The notes: generated from the letters alone by a model not told the origin. Positions 33,342 through 41,979 are shown, counted from the first letter of the stretch. The stretch: DNA of 64,000 nt from Microbacterium foliorum (GCF_003367705.1 NZ_CP031425.1:3472001-3536000), one strand, 5' to 3'. A program made the numbers and translations.

Positions 33342-33541
33342 TGTGGATAACTCTGTGGAGAGCGTGCGAACAAGTCCGGAGAGTCTGTGCAGAACGGGTG
33401 TGGATAACCCGGTGGAGTACCCGAAGTTGAACCTTGAAATATCGCTTTGACCAGGTATTTATCGTTTCCCCACCCTGTGGATGAGAATGCGCTTCAACCG
33501 CACATTGAAGGTTGAGGGAATCCCAGACGAGATGTGTACAA
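33342..33541. promoter_or_regulatory. Cluster of DnaA-box-like sequences upstream of dnaB
   Basis: TGTGGATAA, the complement of a perfect TTATCCACA box, occurs at 33342-33350 and 33399-33407; TGTGGATGA is at 33476-33484 and TGTGTACAA (one base from TTGTCCACA on the other strand) at 33533-33541. All four point the same way and flank an AT-rich stretch around 33434-33470. The 435 bp between dnaB and the rplI terminator have no gene. DnaA binding here could regulate dnaB or titrate DnaA. Confidence 0.55.
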
Positions 33542-33617
33542 CCTGGGGAAAGTCAAGCTGGATTTTCACCGGGCGCGTCACGCTCCGCAGCCCGGAGAAC
33601 AGGCCCCCGAAGACGCA

Positions 33618-33651
33618 GAACACCCCCTGTCCGGAGGGACAGGGGGTGTTC
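33618..33651 (-). terminator. Terminator of the rpsF-ssb-rpsR-rplI operon
   Basis: A perfect 15-bp stem (GAACACCCCCTGTCC against its complement) with a 4-base loop lies 14 bp after the rplI stop codon. It is the strongest hairpin in the window and separates the ribosomal operon from dnaB; no long T-tract follows. Confidence 0.9.
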
Positions 33652-33664
33652 AAGACGTCGCGCC

Positions 33665-34117
33665 TTACTTGGCGGCGACGACCTGCAGCGTGATGACTGC
33701 GGTCACGTCGTCGTGCAGACGAACCGTGGCCTCGTGCTCGCCCGTGACCTTGATGGGCGACGGGATGTGCACCTTGCGCTTGTCGATCGAGCCGAGACCC
33801 GCGGCTGCGACAGCATCCGCGATGTGATCGGTCTTGACCGAGCCGAAGAGGCGACCCTCGTTGCCGGCCTTGACGGCCAGGCGCACCTTGGTGCTCTCGA
33901 GGGAGTTCTTCAGTGCCACGGCCTCGTCGCGGTCGTGGATCGCACGCGCCTGACGAGCAGCCTGGATCGAAGCGACCTGCTTTTCGCCACCGCGGGTCCA
34001 CGCCGTAGCGAAGCCCTGGGGGATGAGGTAGTTACGGGCGAACCCGTTCTTGACCTCGACCACGTCACCGGCACTGCCCAGCCCGGCGACCTCGTTCGTG
34101 AGAATCAGCTTTGCCAT
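33665..34117 (-). CDS. rplI: 50S ribosomal protein L9
   Basis: 150 residues. [37 protein letters not shown] is the conserved N-terminal rRNA-binding domain, joined by the long helix (residues ~45-75) to the C-terminal domain with [16 protein letters not shown]. It binds 23S rRNA at the base of the L1 stalk. ATG 34117 has AAGGGG upstream. It is the last gene of the rpsF-ssb-rpsR-rplI operon and is followed by the 15-bp-stem terminator. Confidence 0.98.
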   Translation of the reverse strand: MAKLILTNEVAGLGSAGDVVEVKNGFARNYLIPQGFATAWTRGGEKQVASIQAARQARAIHDRDEAVALKNSLESTKVRLAVKAGNEGRLFGSVKTDHIADAVAAAGLGSIDKRKVHIPSPIKVTGEHEATVRLHDDVTAVITLQVVAAK

Positions 34118-34128
34118 CTCGATACCCC

Positions 34129-34383
34129 TTACCGGCCGGCGCCAGCGTAGGGCAGGAGCGCCATCTCGCGTGCGTTCTTGATCGCCGTGGCGATCAGACG
34201 CTGCTCCTGCACCGAGACACCGGTGATACGACGGGCGCGGATCTTGCCGCGCTCCGAGACGAACTTACGGAGGGTGGAGACATCCTTGTAATCGATGACT
34301 CCGACCCGGATCGACTTCGCGGGAGCGGCGTTCTTCGCGCCCTTCCGCGGCTTGCGGCGGTCGCCGCTCGACTTTCCAGCCAT
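34129..34383 (-). CDS. rpsR: 30S ribosomal protein S18
   Basis: 84 residues. The basic tail [19 protein letters not shown] leads into [51 protein letters not shown], the S18 fold that pairs with S6 on 16S rRNA helix 22. There is no cysteine zinc motif in the N-terminus. A TAAGGAAA ribosome site precedes the ATG. It lies between ssb and rplI, in the standard order; the S6:S18 pair may also feed back on the leader before rpsF. Confidence 0.98.
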   Translation of the reverse strand: MAGKSSGDRRKPRKGAKNAAPAKSIRVGVIDYKDVSTLRKFVSERGKIRARRITGVSVQEQRLIATAIKNAREMALLPYAGAGR

Positions 34384-34433
34384 TGTTTTTCCTTAGTTTT
34401 GAGACAGATGCCGAGGCATCCGGAGATCCTGTT

Positions 34434-34946
34434 TCAGAAGGGGGTGTCGTCGCCGAAGCTGCCCGGAGTGCTCCAGGCATCGGCACTGGTCGACGAGCCG
34501 GGCGTTGACCACGGCTCCTCCGACACCTGCTGCTGCTGAGCGGGACGCGACTGTCCGCCGCCACCGCCGCCGCCACCGTTCGAGGCCGCACGGGTGACCT
34601 GTGCAGTCGCATACCGGAGCGAGGGGCCGATCTCGTCGACCTCCAGCTCGATAGCGGTGCGCTGGTTGCCCTCGCGGTCCTGGTAGGAGCGCTGACGCAG
34701 ACGGCCCTGCGCCATGACGCGCATGCCCTTGGTCAGCGAACCCGCCACGTGCTCGGCGAATTCACGCCAGACCGACGCACGGAGGAACAGCGCTTCGCCG
34801 TCCTTCCACTCGTTGGCGGCGCGATCGAAGTTCCGAGGCGTCGAAGCGATGGTGAAGTTCGCCACCGGCAGTCCGTTCTGCGTGTACCGCAGCTCGGGGT
34901 CGGCCGTGAGGTTGCCCACCACGGTGATGACTGTTTCGCCGGCCAT
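34434..34946 (-). CDS. ssb: Single-stranded DNA-binding protein
   Basis: 170 residues. An OB-fold domain (1-110: [33 protein letters not shown]) is followed by a Gly/Gln/Ser-rich linker ([17 protein letters not shown]) and the acidic tip DDTPF that docks partner proteins. It coats single-stranded DNA in replication and repair. The ATG comes five bases after the rpsF stop codon, so its ribosome site is inside rpsF. Operon partner of rpsF, rpsR and rplI. Confidence 0.98.
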   Translation of the reverse strand: MAGETVITVVGNLTADPELRYTQNGLPVANFTIASTPRNFDRAANEWKDGEALFLRASVWREFAEHVAGSLTKGMRVMAQGRLRQRSYQDREGNQRTAIELEVDEIGPSLRYATAQVTRAASNGGGGGGGGQSRPAQQQQVSEEPWSTPGSSTSADAWSTPGSFGDDTPF

Positions 34947-34951
34947 CGGAC

Positions 34952-35320
34952 TCAGGCCTTCGCAGCCTTGGCGGCCTTGCGGGCAGCCTTCTCTTCGGTG
35001 CGCTTGGCTTCGGTCGCGACCATCGCCTGAGCTTCCTCGGAGCGGAGGACCTTGGTGCGCATGATCTGCTCGTTCAGCTTCAGCTGACGATCGAGCTCCT
35101 GCGTGGCCTCGCTGGTCGCGGTGAAGTTGACGACGGCGTAGATGCCCTCGTTCTTCTTCTGGATCTCGTACGCGAGACGGCGCTTGCCCCAGATGTCGAC
35201 CTTGTCGATCGAACCGCCATCGTTGGTGATGACCTTGAGGAACTTGTCGAGCGTAGGAGCGACCTGGCGCTCATCGATCTCGGGGGTCAGAATGACCATG
35301 AGTTCGTACTGGTGCGTCAC
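34952..35320 (-). CDS. rpsF: 30S ribosomal protein S6
   Basis: 122 residues. [27 protein letters not shown] and [26 protein letters not shown] are diagnostic of S6, which binds 16S rRNA with S18. The Lys/Ala-rich C-terminal tail (about 100-122) is common in actinobacteria. The start is GTG 35320; a strong AGGAGG lies eight bases upstream and can pair with a CCTCCT at 35370-35375, so initiation may be controlled by leader folding. First gene of the rpsF-ssb-rpsR-rplI operon. Confidence 0.97.
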   Translation of the reverse strand: MTHQYELMVILTPEIDERQVAPTLDKFLKVITNDGGSIDKVDIWGKRRLAYEIQKKNEGIYAVVNFTATSEATQELDRQLKLNEQIMRTKVLRSEEAQAMVATEAKRTEEKAARKAAKAAKA

Positions 35321-35327
35321 TTACCCA

Positions 35328-35375
35328 CCTCCTTCGGACTAGAACGGTTTCCGAGGATTTCCCGGAAACAGGAGG
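35328..35375 (-). promoter_or_regulatory. Structured rpsF leader that can sequester the ribosome site
   Basis: On the minus strand, CCTCCT (35375-35370) can pair with the rpsF Shine-Dalgarno AGGAGG (35333-35328). Immediately inside it is a second perfect stem, GTTTCCG (35369-35363) with CGGAAAC (35353-35347), around a 9-base loop. A 13-base bulge on the 3' side contains CCG twice. S6:S18 autoregulatory leaders in other bacteria have a hairpin with an exposed CCG, so this is a candidate of that type. Confidence 0.5.
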
Positions 35376-35549
35376 GTGTGTGCACGTCATCCGCCGTGAC
35401 ATCCCGAATGGATGCCGGAAGGCAGACAACCTTGACAGTGTAGCGGAGAAACCTCCGTGTCGCCTCCACCCGGGTCGCCGAGGACTTGGCAAGCTTGGTG
35501 CCGTGCATGCCGACAGGCATCGCACGCACACGACCGAAGGGGGAACGCC

Positions 35550-36254
35550 ATGCGCGTCAACAAATGGGGGGTCGGCCTCGTGCTGGCCGCCAGTGTCCTG
35601 CTCACGGGCTGCACCGCAGGTGCCGAGGAGCCCACCGATCCGAAGCCCTCCGCGGCGGCGGAGGAGACCACCGCACCCGCACCCGCATCCGACTGCCCCG
35701 AGCTCTCCGAGGGGGCCACCGTCGACGGTGCAGCCCTGGGCCCCTGCATCTCCGACGCGATGCAGGACACCGCCGGATACACCGCGAAGACCACGCTCCT
35801 CGGCATGGAGACCAACGCGCGGTACAACCCGCAGAACAAGGCCGTCGAGACGACGACGCCGATGGGATCGCTGATCGTGATCGGCGACGACGCCTGGGTG
35901 AAGTCGTCGACGAGCGACTGGCAGGTCGCCGACCCGAACTCCAGCGACCCGATCATCGCGGCGCTCAGCAGCGGTGCGGTCGCGGCCGCGAGCACCGATC
36001 CGGCCGAGACCGCAGGCGCCCTGACCGGCGACTTCACCGTCACCGGCACCGGCACGCGCCTCGGCCAGGAGGTCTACATCGTCAGCGGGACCTCCGCCGC
36101 TCAGGGCGTGGACGTCGACGTGACCTTCGAGGTGACGAAGGACTACGTGGTGCTCGCCACGAGCGGCACCACCGAGGCCGCCGGCCAGAGCATCGAGAGC
36201 TCGCTGGAGATCACCGAGTGGGACGTCGCGCAGGACATCGTCGCGCCGCTCTGA
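35550..36254 (+). CDS. LppX/LprG-like lipoprotein of unknown function
   Basis: 234 residues. Signal MRVNKWGVGLVLAASVLLTGC ends in a lipobox, followed by an Ala/Pro/Glu-rich linker, then a domain of about 180 residues with alternating beta strands (TAKTTLLGMETNARYNPQNKAVETTTP, DVTFEVTKDYVVLATSG). The pattern recalls the LolA/LppX-type lipid-binding lipoproteins of actinobacteria, but the match is loose. AAGGGGGAA sits before ATG 35550. Divergent from rpsF; 229 bp between them include a TTGACA at 35432 that could be a -35 element for this gene, although no convincing -10 follows. Confidence 0.7.
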   Translation: MRVNKWGVGLVLAASVLLTGCTAGAEEPTDPKPSAAAEETTAPAPASDCPELSEGATVDGAALGPCISDAMQDTAGYTAKTTLLGMETNARYNPQNKAVETTTPMGSLIVIGDDAWVKSSTSDWQVADPNSSDPIIAALSSGAVAAASTDPAETAGALTGDFTVTGTGTRLGQEVYIVSGTSAAQGVDVDVTFEVTKDYVVLATSGTTEAAGQSIESSLEITEWDVAQDIVAPL

Positions 36255-36363
36255 TTCATGCGCGAGAACCGAGGGCTGGGGCGCGCGCCCCGGCCCTTCG
36301 TGCGTCTCGGGCGAGCGCGGCTCGGGCCGGACGCTTGTCGGGCCGCGTGCGGTGGCGGCGGCG

Positions 36364-36449
36364 GTTCACAACTCCTCAAGAACGGGTCCATCCGGGCTGA
36401 TCCGGGCTGGAGGGAGCCGGAGTCGCGCGTATCTTGAGGAGTTGTGAAC
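36364..36449. repeat. 18-bp perfect inverted repeat around a 50-base core
   Basis: GTTCACAACTCCTCAAGA (36364-36381) is exactly inverted at 36432-36449. The 50-base interior holds a short direct repeat (TCCGGGCTGA/TCCGGGCTGG). The element fits between a lipoprotein gene and the convergent ribokinase gene, whose stop is 6 bp away, so it could act as a shared terminator or be a small mobile-like element. Confidence 0.85.
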
Positions 36450-36455
36450 GCCGCA

Positions 36456-37385
36456 TCAGGCGCTCCAGGCGCGGCTCTCGAGCAGTTCCATGATCTCGTC
36501 GAGGCGGGGAGCGGATGCCGCGGCCCCCGACCGCTGCACGCACAGGGCCGCGGCCGCCGAGGCGAACGGCACGGCCGCCGCGAGGGGGTCTCCTGCCGCG
36601 AGGCGGGAGACCAGTGCCCCGCAGAACGTGTCGCCCGCGGCGGTCGTGTCGACGGCAGTGACCGGGAACGCGGGGATCCGCGTCGCCTCGCCCGCGGAGA
36701 GGACGAGCGCGCCCTCGGAGCCGAGCGTCACGACGACGGTCCCGACGCGTGCGGCGAGGAGGCGCGCGGCATCGGCGACAGCGGCACCCCCGACCCCCTC
36801 GACCGGTGCCCCCGCGAGGTCGAGGCACTCGTGCTGGTTCACGATCAGCACATCCACGAGAGCCAGCTGATCGTCCGAGAGCGGCCTGCTGGGTGCGGCG
36901 TTGAGAACGGTCGTCGCCCCGCGCTCCTTCGCCGAGCGGAACGCCGACAACACGGCGTCGAGCGGCACCTCCAGTTGCGCGAGGACGAGGTCGCCCGAGC
37001 CCGCCGACGCGAGAGCGGATGCCGCCTCCGCGGTGATCGCGGCGCCGTCGCCGTTGGCCCCGGCGACGACGACGATCGCGTTCTCGCCGTCGTCGGCGAC
37101 CATGACGAACGCCGTGCCCGTGGGTCGCTCGGAGACGCTGAGTCCCGCGCGCACCCCCTCTTCGATGAGCACTCCGCGGAGTCGCTCACCGGCCTCGTCG
37201 TCGCCCACGGCTCCGACGAACGTGGTCGAGGCTCCAGAACGGGCAGCGGCGACCGCCTGGTTCAACCCCTTGCCACCGGGGCCGCTCGCCGCCCCGGTGG
37301 CGAGGATCGTCTCGCCCGGGCCGGGGATCCGCGGCATCGACACCGAGGTGTCGTGGTTGGCGCTGCCGAGCACGATCACTCCCAC
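36456..37385 (-). CDS. rbsK: PfkB-family carbohydrate kinase, ribokinase type
   Basis: 309 residues. GGKGLNQAVAAARSG is the sugar-binding N-terminal PfkB motif and DTTAAGDTFCGALVSRLA holds the catalytic Asp with the anion-hole AAGD. VNQHECLDLAG and LGSEGAL are also as in ribokinase, which makes ribose 5-phosphate. GTG 37385 is chosen: the frame runs on upstream into the neighbouring gene, and a GGGGG lies seven bases before it; GTG 37379 is an alternative. It is the last gene of the LacI-ABC-ADP-ribosylglycohydrolase operon, where phosphorylating released ribose would be a fitting role. Confidence 0.9.
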   Translation of the reverse strand: MGVIVLGSANHDTSVSMPRIPGPGETILATGAASGPGGKGLNQAVAAARSGASTTFVGAVGDDEAGERLRGVLIEEGVRAGLSVSERPTGTAFVMVADDGENAIVVVAGANGDGAAITAEAASALASAGSGDLVLAQLEVPLDAVLSAFRSAKERGATTVLNAAPSRPLSDDQLALVDVLIVNQHECLDLAGAPVEGVGGAAVADAARLLAARVGTVVVTLGSEGALVLSAGEATRIPAFPVTAVDTTAAGDTFCGALVSRLAAGDPLAAAVPFASAAAALCVQRSGAAASAPRLDEIMELLESRAWSA

Positions 37386-37416
37386 GTCGGGACCCCCGAT
37401 CCTCCCGAGCACAGGG

Positions 37417-38412
37417 TCATCGTGCGATGGCCTCCCTGACGGTGAGCCCAGCCAGGTCCGGGATCCCCAGACCCGTGAGCCGGATGCCGTCGGCATCGAG
37501 CCCCGCGGGGATCCACTCCTCGCCGAACAGCACGGCCGCCGCCGCTCCCGCCAGTGCTGGGAGCGATGCGGCGTTGCGCGGCTGTGCGAGCGCGCCGAGC
37601 AAGAGGTCGTCGGCATCTGTCGCGGTCGCGACGTGAGCGAGCAGGAAGCCGAAGGTCTCGGGCGCCGCGATCGGGTAGCTGTAGACCCAATCACCGACCT
37701 CCGTACTCAGGCGTCGCGCCCGATCGAGAGGACCGTTCGCCTCCGCCGCGACGCGCAGCGATGTCTCGGCCATGCTCCGGCTCCAGGTGTCCTCGGGCAG
37801 CTCGTCGACCGCGAGGGCTACGGCATCCGCTGCCGTGGCCCCGTCGAGCAGCGACTCGAACAGGACGGCGGAGGCGCGAGCGCACCAGACGCCGTCGAGC
37901 GAGTGCGTGATGGCGGCATCCGCCTCCGCCGCGTCGACCGCACCGTTCCCGCGGTGCACGGCGACCGCGGCGAGCGCGCGCACGGTGGCGATGTCGTCGA
38001 AGTAGTGCGCGTTGTCGTGCCCGGACTGCGGAGGAACGGCTCCGTGGCGGAGGTTCTGCAGCGCGAGCTTCGTGCCGATGCGGGCGCGGAACCCTGAGGC
38101 GGGGTCCTCCTCGATCTCGGCGAGATGCCGCCACTCGGTGAGGTCGAGACCCCTGGCGTGCTGACGGGCGGAGAACGCGAACCACTCGACGTTCTCACCC
38201 GCGCCGGGGTGCAGCGTGGTCGGAGGGGCGGCGTGGGTGAAGGGGCGGGGCACGGTGGTGGTGCGGTCCTCGTCGCCCAGCTTCGCCAGGATCCGCACGC
38301 GGTTCACGCGCTTGGGGGGAAGGGCGTAGACGCGGAAGTCCGCGTTCATGGAGGACGCCGACTCCCCGGCGACGATGCCCCGGGTGAACAGGTCGATCAG
38401 GGGGGTGGTCAT
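37417..38412 (-). CDS. ADP-ribosylglycohydrolase-family protein lacking canonical metal motifs
   Basis: 331 residues. The overall helical layout follows its three upstream neighbours, but the metal-binding signatures are altered. Where the others have (S/T)DDT, this has GHDNAHYFDDIATVRALA; where they have a D-x-D-(S/T) element near the C-terminus, this has PRNAASLPALAGAAAAVLFG with no aspartate. An N-terminal part of about 90 residues (VNRVRILAKLGDEDRTTTVP) is also distinct. It may be a non-catalytic partner or use different chemistry. GAGGAGG precedes the ATG, and it overlaps the upstream gene by ATGA, so it is still under co-translation and not obviously decaying. Confidence 0.7.
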   Translation of the reverse strand: MTTPLIDLFTRGIVAGESASSMNADFRVYALPPKRVNRVRILAKLGDEDRTTTVPRPFTHAAPPTTLHPGAGENVEWFAFSARQHARGLDLTEWRHLAEIEEDPASGFRARIGTKLALQNLRHGAVPPQSGHDNAHYFDDIATVRALAAVAVHRGNGAVDAAEADAAITHSLDGVWCARASAVLFESLLDGATAADAVALAVDELPEDTWSRSMAETSLRVAAEANGPLDRARRLSTEVGDWVYSYPIAAPETFGFLLAHVATATDADDLLLGALAQPRNAASLPALAGAAAAVLFGEEWIPAGLDADGIRLTGLGIPDLAGLTVREAIAR

Positions 38413-39404
38413 GCGCGCGCCTCCTCGACGATGCGGGTCAGGGTGTCGGCGGCGTCCAGGGGGTGGATTCCGGCCATCGACCGGATGCACGAACCGACGA
38501 CGGGCCGCAGCCCTGACACCCACTCCTCGGGCAGATCGCCGATGCCGGAGATCGCGCCTCCGATGCAGCCGGCGATCGCAGCGGTCGTATCGGCGTCGCG
38601 TCCCATGTTGACCGCGAACAGGATGCTGTCGGCTGCGCGCCCTTCGGCGTGCAGCACCGAGGCCATCGCGAGGCCGACGGCTTCGGGCGCGAGGTCGGCC
38701 CAGAAGTAGTCGGCGACGGCGAGACGGTCGTGGAGCGCGAGCGCGAGCGCGTCGTCGTCGAGTCCGGAGCGGACCAGGTCGCGCGCATCGCGCAGGTTGC
38801 GGGCCGTCCAGCTGTCCGCGGGGATCGCGGCGAGCCCGGCGTCGTAGCAGGCGGCAGCATCCGCTCCGGTGAGAGCGCTAGTCACGGCGACCGCGACGAC
38901 CACTCCGGCCCAGATGCCTTCGGTCGTGTGGCTCACTGCACCGTCGGCCTCAGCCAGGCGGCGGGCGAGTTCGACATCGCCGTCGGCGACGATGCCGAGC
39001 GGGCTGACCCGCATCGCGAGTCCGTCGCTCCAGCCGTGCATGGTGTCGCCGCTCAGGGGCGGGCGGATGCCGCGACGCAGATTGTCGATCGCGGCCATCT
39101 CGCTGAACCCACCGCCCTTGAAGTCGTCTGCCTGCGGGAGCACGTCCTCGATCCAGGTCTGCGCGAAGTCGTCGGCGGTGGCGTTCACGCCGACACGCTG
39201 CACGGTCTTCGCGGTCAGCAGGGCGTATTCGGTGTCGTCGCTGCCGGCCGGTTCCGGATCGAGGTAGCCGGTCACGCGTCCGTGGGCGGCCTGGATCTCC
39301 GCGGCGGAGAAGCCTTCGACCGGTCGCCCGATCGCATCGCCGATGGCGAGCCCGGCGAGCGAACCGCGCGCGCGGTCCTGCAGGGTGGGCGTGGGAGGGG
39401 TCAT
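38409..39404 (-). CDS. ADP-ribosylglycohydrolase-family hydrolase
   Basis: 331 residues of the DraG/ARH fold. GLAIGDAIGRPVEGF opens the domain; SDDTEYALL supplies the first metal-binding aspartates and NMGRDADTTAAIAGCIGGAISG the second cluster, both intact. The family hydrolyses N- or O-glycosidic bonds to ribose using two Mg or Mn ions; substrates include ADP-ribosylated side chains, and others remain unknown. No signal peptide, so it acts inside the cell. It overlaps both neighbours by 4 bases (ATGA), so the paralogs should be made together. The importer in the operon points to a small imported substrate. Confidence 0.87.
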   Translation of the reverse strand: MTPPTPTLQDRARGSLAGLAIGDAIGRPVEGFSAAEIQAAHGRVTGYLDPEPAGSDDTEYALLTAKTVQRVGVNATADDFAQTWIEDVLPQADDFKGGGFSEMAAIDNLRRGIRPPLSGDTMHGWSDGLAMRVSPLGIVADGDVELARRLAEADGAVSHTTEGIWAGVVVAVAVTSALTGADAAACYDAGLAAIPADSWTARNLRDARDLVRSGLDDDALALALHDRLAVADYFWADLAPEAVGLAMASVLHAEGRAADSILFAVNMGRDADTTAAIAGCIGGAISGIGDLPEEWVSGLRPVVGSCIRSMAGIHPLDAADTLTRIVEEARA

Positions 39405-40780
39405 GACTGTCCTTGTCTCTGGGAATGAGCGGAGTGGGCGGGGACCAGCGCGAGGGTGCGGCGGGCGAGGTCGTCGATCTCGACCCCGTCGAGCCCGGGA
39501 AGGCTCGTCGCGATGCGGTTCTGCAGAGGATCGATGAAGCGGGCAGGCAGACCGTCGACGCCGGCGAGCCCGCCGAGCACCGACCCGACCGTGGCTCCCG
39601 CCGAGTCGGTGTCCCACCCCGTGATCACCGCCAGCGGCACGCCGCGTGTGAAATCTCCGCCGCTGCGTGCCAGCGCGAACGCGATGAGCGCAGCATTGTT
39701 GATCGTGTGCACCCAGTGCAGGTGTCCGTAGGCGTCGTGCAGCGCGTCGATCGCTGCGGAGTCGTCGAGGTCGCCCCGCCCGAGCGCGGTACCGAAGGCG
39801 ATGGCCTCCTCCAGGTCGCTCCCGGCGGGAACGGCGGTCGCTGCGAGATCGAGCACCTCGTCGACGGATGCCGCGACCAGCGAGGCCGAGGTCAGCGCCG
39901 CCGCCCACATCGCTCCCCACAGTCCGTTGCGGGTGTGGCTGAGGCGGGCATCCGTCCAGGCCATGCGGGCGGCCTCGGTGATGTCACCGGGGTTGATCCA
40001 GCCATACACGTCGGTGCGGATGAGGGCGCCGATCCACTCGCGGAACGGGTTGCGCACGCGAGCCGCCTCATCCGGGCGATAGCCGTCGAGGAGGTTGCGG
40101 TACGCGATCCGCTCGGCGGTGAAGGTGCGTCCCGCTGGCAGGTCAGCCAACCACGCCTGCGCGACGTCGTCGGTCGTGAACCCGCGGCCCGCGGATTCGA
40201 GCACCCGCAGGTTCAGGAGCGGGTAGTTGAGATCGTCGTCCTCGGGCATCCCGGCGATGTTCTCGACCAGGGAGTTGACCGCCGAGCGACGGTTCCACGG
40301 CCAGCGCCGCGCGACGTCGTCGGGCAGCCCGCGGGCGGTGAAGTAGTCCGTGAGCGGCCAGCGACCCGTCGCCCGCAGGATCTCCTCGATCCCCGCCCTC
40401 GGGATCTTCTCGACGGGCTTGCCCCACAGGCAGCCGGCCGACCGTCCGGCCCACGCGCCGTGGATGCGGGCCCGCAGCACGGCGTCATCCGGCATCGCGA
40501 TCCGTGCGGGCACGCCGGTGAGCACGGCCAGCACCTCGCCCCACGTCGCCAGCTCGGGCTCCTCGGCGGCAACTGCGTCGAGTTCGATCAGCAGCGCGCG
40601 GGCCAGCGTCCGGAGGTCGTCGGATGCCGCGGTCGCCGTCGCCCCGCCGCGCACGGGGTCGAGTGCGCCGCCCGCAGCCGTCCAGCGGGCGGCGATCGCC
40701 TCGACGTCCTTGCCTTCGGCGTGCGCCTGCACCAGCTCGTGCGGCAGCAGGTCTTCCGGCTGGGCCCAGGTCAGGCGCAT
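39401..40780 (-). CDS. ADP-ribosylglycohydrolase-family protein, long form
   Basis: 459 residues, longer than its neighbours because of a ~110-residue N-terminal helical extension. The domain then begins IHGAWAGRSAGCLWGKPVEKI. Metal residues are probably in AGMPEDDDLNYPLLNLRVLE and in ITGWDTDSAGATVGSVLGGLAG. EDDDLNY in place of SDDT marks a distinct subfamily. ATG 40780 overlaps the previous stop by one or two bases (TGATG); GTG 40783 is possible. It is the second of four consecutive family members and shares the same inferred role in ribosyl-bond cleavage. Confidence 0.83.
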   Translation of the reverse strand: MRLTWAQPEDLLPHELVQAHAEGKDVEAIAARWTAAGGALDPVRGGATATAASDDLRTLARALLIELDAVAAEEPELATWGEVLAVLTGVPARIAMPDDAVLRARIHGAWAGRSAGCLWGKPVEKIPRAGIEEILRATGRWPLTDYFTARGLPDDVARRWPWNRRSAVNSLVENIAGMPEDDDLNYPLLNLRVLESAGRGFTTDDVAQAWLADLPAGRTFTAERIAYRNLLDGYRPDEAARVRNPFREWIGALIRTDVYGWINPGDITEAARMAWTDARLSHTRNGLWGAMWAAALTSASLVAASVDEVLDLAATAVPAGSDLEEAIAFGTALGRGDLDDSAAIDALHDAYGHLHWVHTINNAALIAFALARSGGDFTRGVPLAVITGWDTDSAGATVGSVLGGLAGVDGLPARFIDPLQNRIATSLPGLDGVEIDDLARRTLALVPAHSAHSQRQGQS

Positions 40781-41928
40781 CACGCCTCCCGGAGCGAGGC
40801 CACGCGGCGCAGGTCGGCCTCGGCCCGAGCCGCGTCCTTCTGCATGACATCCACCGCGACGCTCGACAGCAGCGCGGCGTACTCATCGAAGTCGACCCGG
40901 CTGGCAGCGGCGATCGTCTGGAGGATGTCGGACGGGATGACCGCCTGACCACCGATGCCGGCGGCGAGGCTTCCGGCCATCGATGCGATGGAGTCGGAGT
41001 CGCGACCGTAGTTCACGGCGCCGAGCACGGTGGGCAGGAACGCTCCCTCATGCGCGACGAGGAAGCCGAGCGCGACGGGCAGCTCCTCGATCGACTTGGT
41101 CCGGGACGGCACCCGCGCGTCCATGAGCGGCTCGCGATACGCGTCGCCCACGGTGTCGAAGGGCCGGATGGCATCACGCAGGGCGAGCCCGATCTGCTCC
41201 TCATCGGCGTCTGGCCCCAGGCCGCGGGCCGCATCGACCACCGCCCGGATCGCCGCAGCGGTGCCGTCGTGGGCGACGCGCAGCGCGGCGTCGATCACCG
41301 AGTCGACCGTGGCATCGAGAGCCACGGAGGCGGCTACCGCGGCGGCGAACACCCCTGCGGCCTCACGCCCGTAGCTCGACTGGTGAGCCCCGGCGACGTC
41401 GATCGCCTCGGCGTACGCCGCCTCCGGGTTGCCGGCGTTGATGATGCCGACGGGTGCCATGTACATCGCGGCACCGCAGTTGACCACGTTCCCGACGCCC
41501 GCCTCCCGTGGATCGACATGGCCGTACTGCAGACGGGTGACCAGCCACTTCTCGGCCAGGAAGATGCGCTGCAGCAGGATCGACTCGCGCTCGAGCTCGG
41601 GGATCCAGCGGATCTCGGTCTGCAGCAGCGGCACCAGCAACTCGGCGATGGCGAACGCGTCGATGTGGTCCCGGCGCTCCGCGTACACCCGGATCAGCGC
41701 CTGTGTCATGAGGGTGTCGTCCGTGATGTGCCCGTCGCCCTTGTGATACGGGCTGACCGGTCGAGCGGTCTGCCAGTCCGGATGGTAGGGCGGCACGATG
41801 CCCGTGATGGGGCCTCCGTAGCGCTCCTTGATCTTCTCCGGACTGAACCCTTCAGCCGCTCCGCCCAGGGCGTCGCCGATGGCCGACCCCGCCAGTACGG
41901 CCGCGGTGCGTTCCCGAATCCAGCTCAT
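40780..41928 (-). CDS. ADP-ribosylglycohydrolase-family hydrolase
   Basis: 382 residues. GSAIGDALGGAAEGFSPEKIKERYGGPITG is a classic family start, HITDDTLMTQALI carries the TDDT metal motif, and NYGRDSDSIASMAGSLAAG the second aspartate cluster, so it should be an active two-metal hydrolase. AGGAGAGGAA lies before the ATG. It comes 51 bp after the ABC binding-protein stop and begins the run of four paralogs. With the binding protein upstream and a ribokinase downstream, cleavage of an imported ribosyl compound is the simplest reading. Confidence 0.9.
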   Translation of the reverse strand: MSWIRERTAAVLAGSAIGDALGGAAEGFSPEKIKERYGGPITGIVPPYHPDWQTARPVSPYHKGDGHITDDTLMTQALIRVYAERRDHIDAFAIAELLVPLLQTEIRWIPELERESILLQRIFLAEKWLVTRLQYGHVDPREAGVGNVVNCGAAMYMAPVGIINAGNPEAAYAEAIDVAGAHQSSYGREAAGVFAAAVAASVALDATVDSVIDAALRVAHDGTAAAIRAVVDAARGLGPDADEEQIGLALRDAIRPFDTVGDAYREPLMDARVPSRTKSIEELPVALGFLVAHEGAFLPTVLGAVNYGRDSDSIASMAGSLAAGIGGQAVIPSDILQTIAAASRVDFDEYAALLSSVAVDVMQKDAARAEADLRRVASLREA

Positions 41929-41979
41929 GCCATTCCTCTCCTAGAGGTGGGGCGGACGCATGCATCCGCCCCACCGTCG

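Noticed and set aside
37385..37694. N-terminal extension of the ribokinase up to 37694
   Set aside because: The extra 103 residues overlap the neighbouring gene in another frame and are Arg/Ser-rich; the PfkB fold starts right after GTG 37385.
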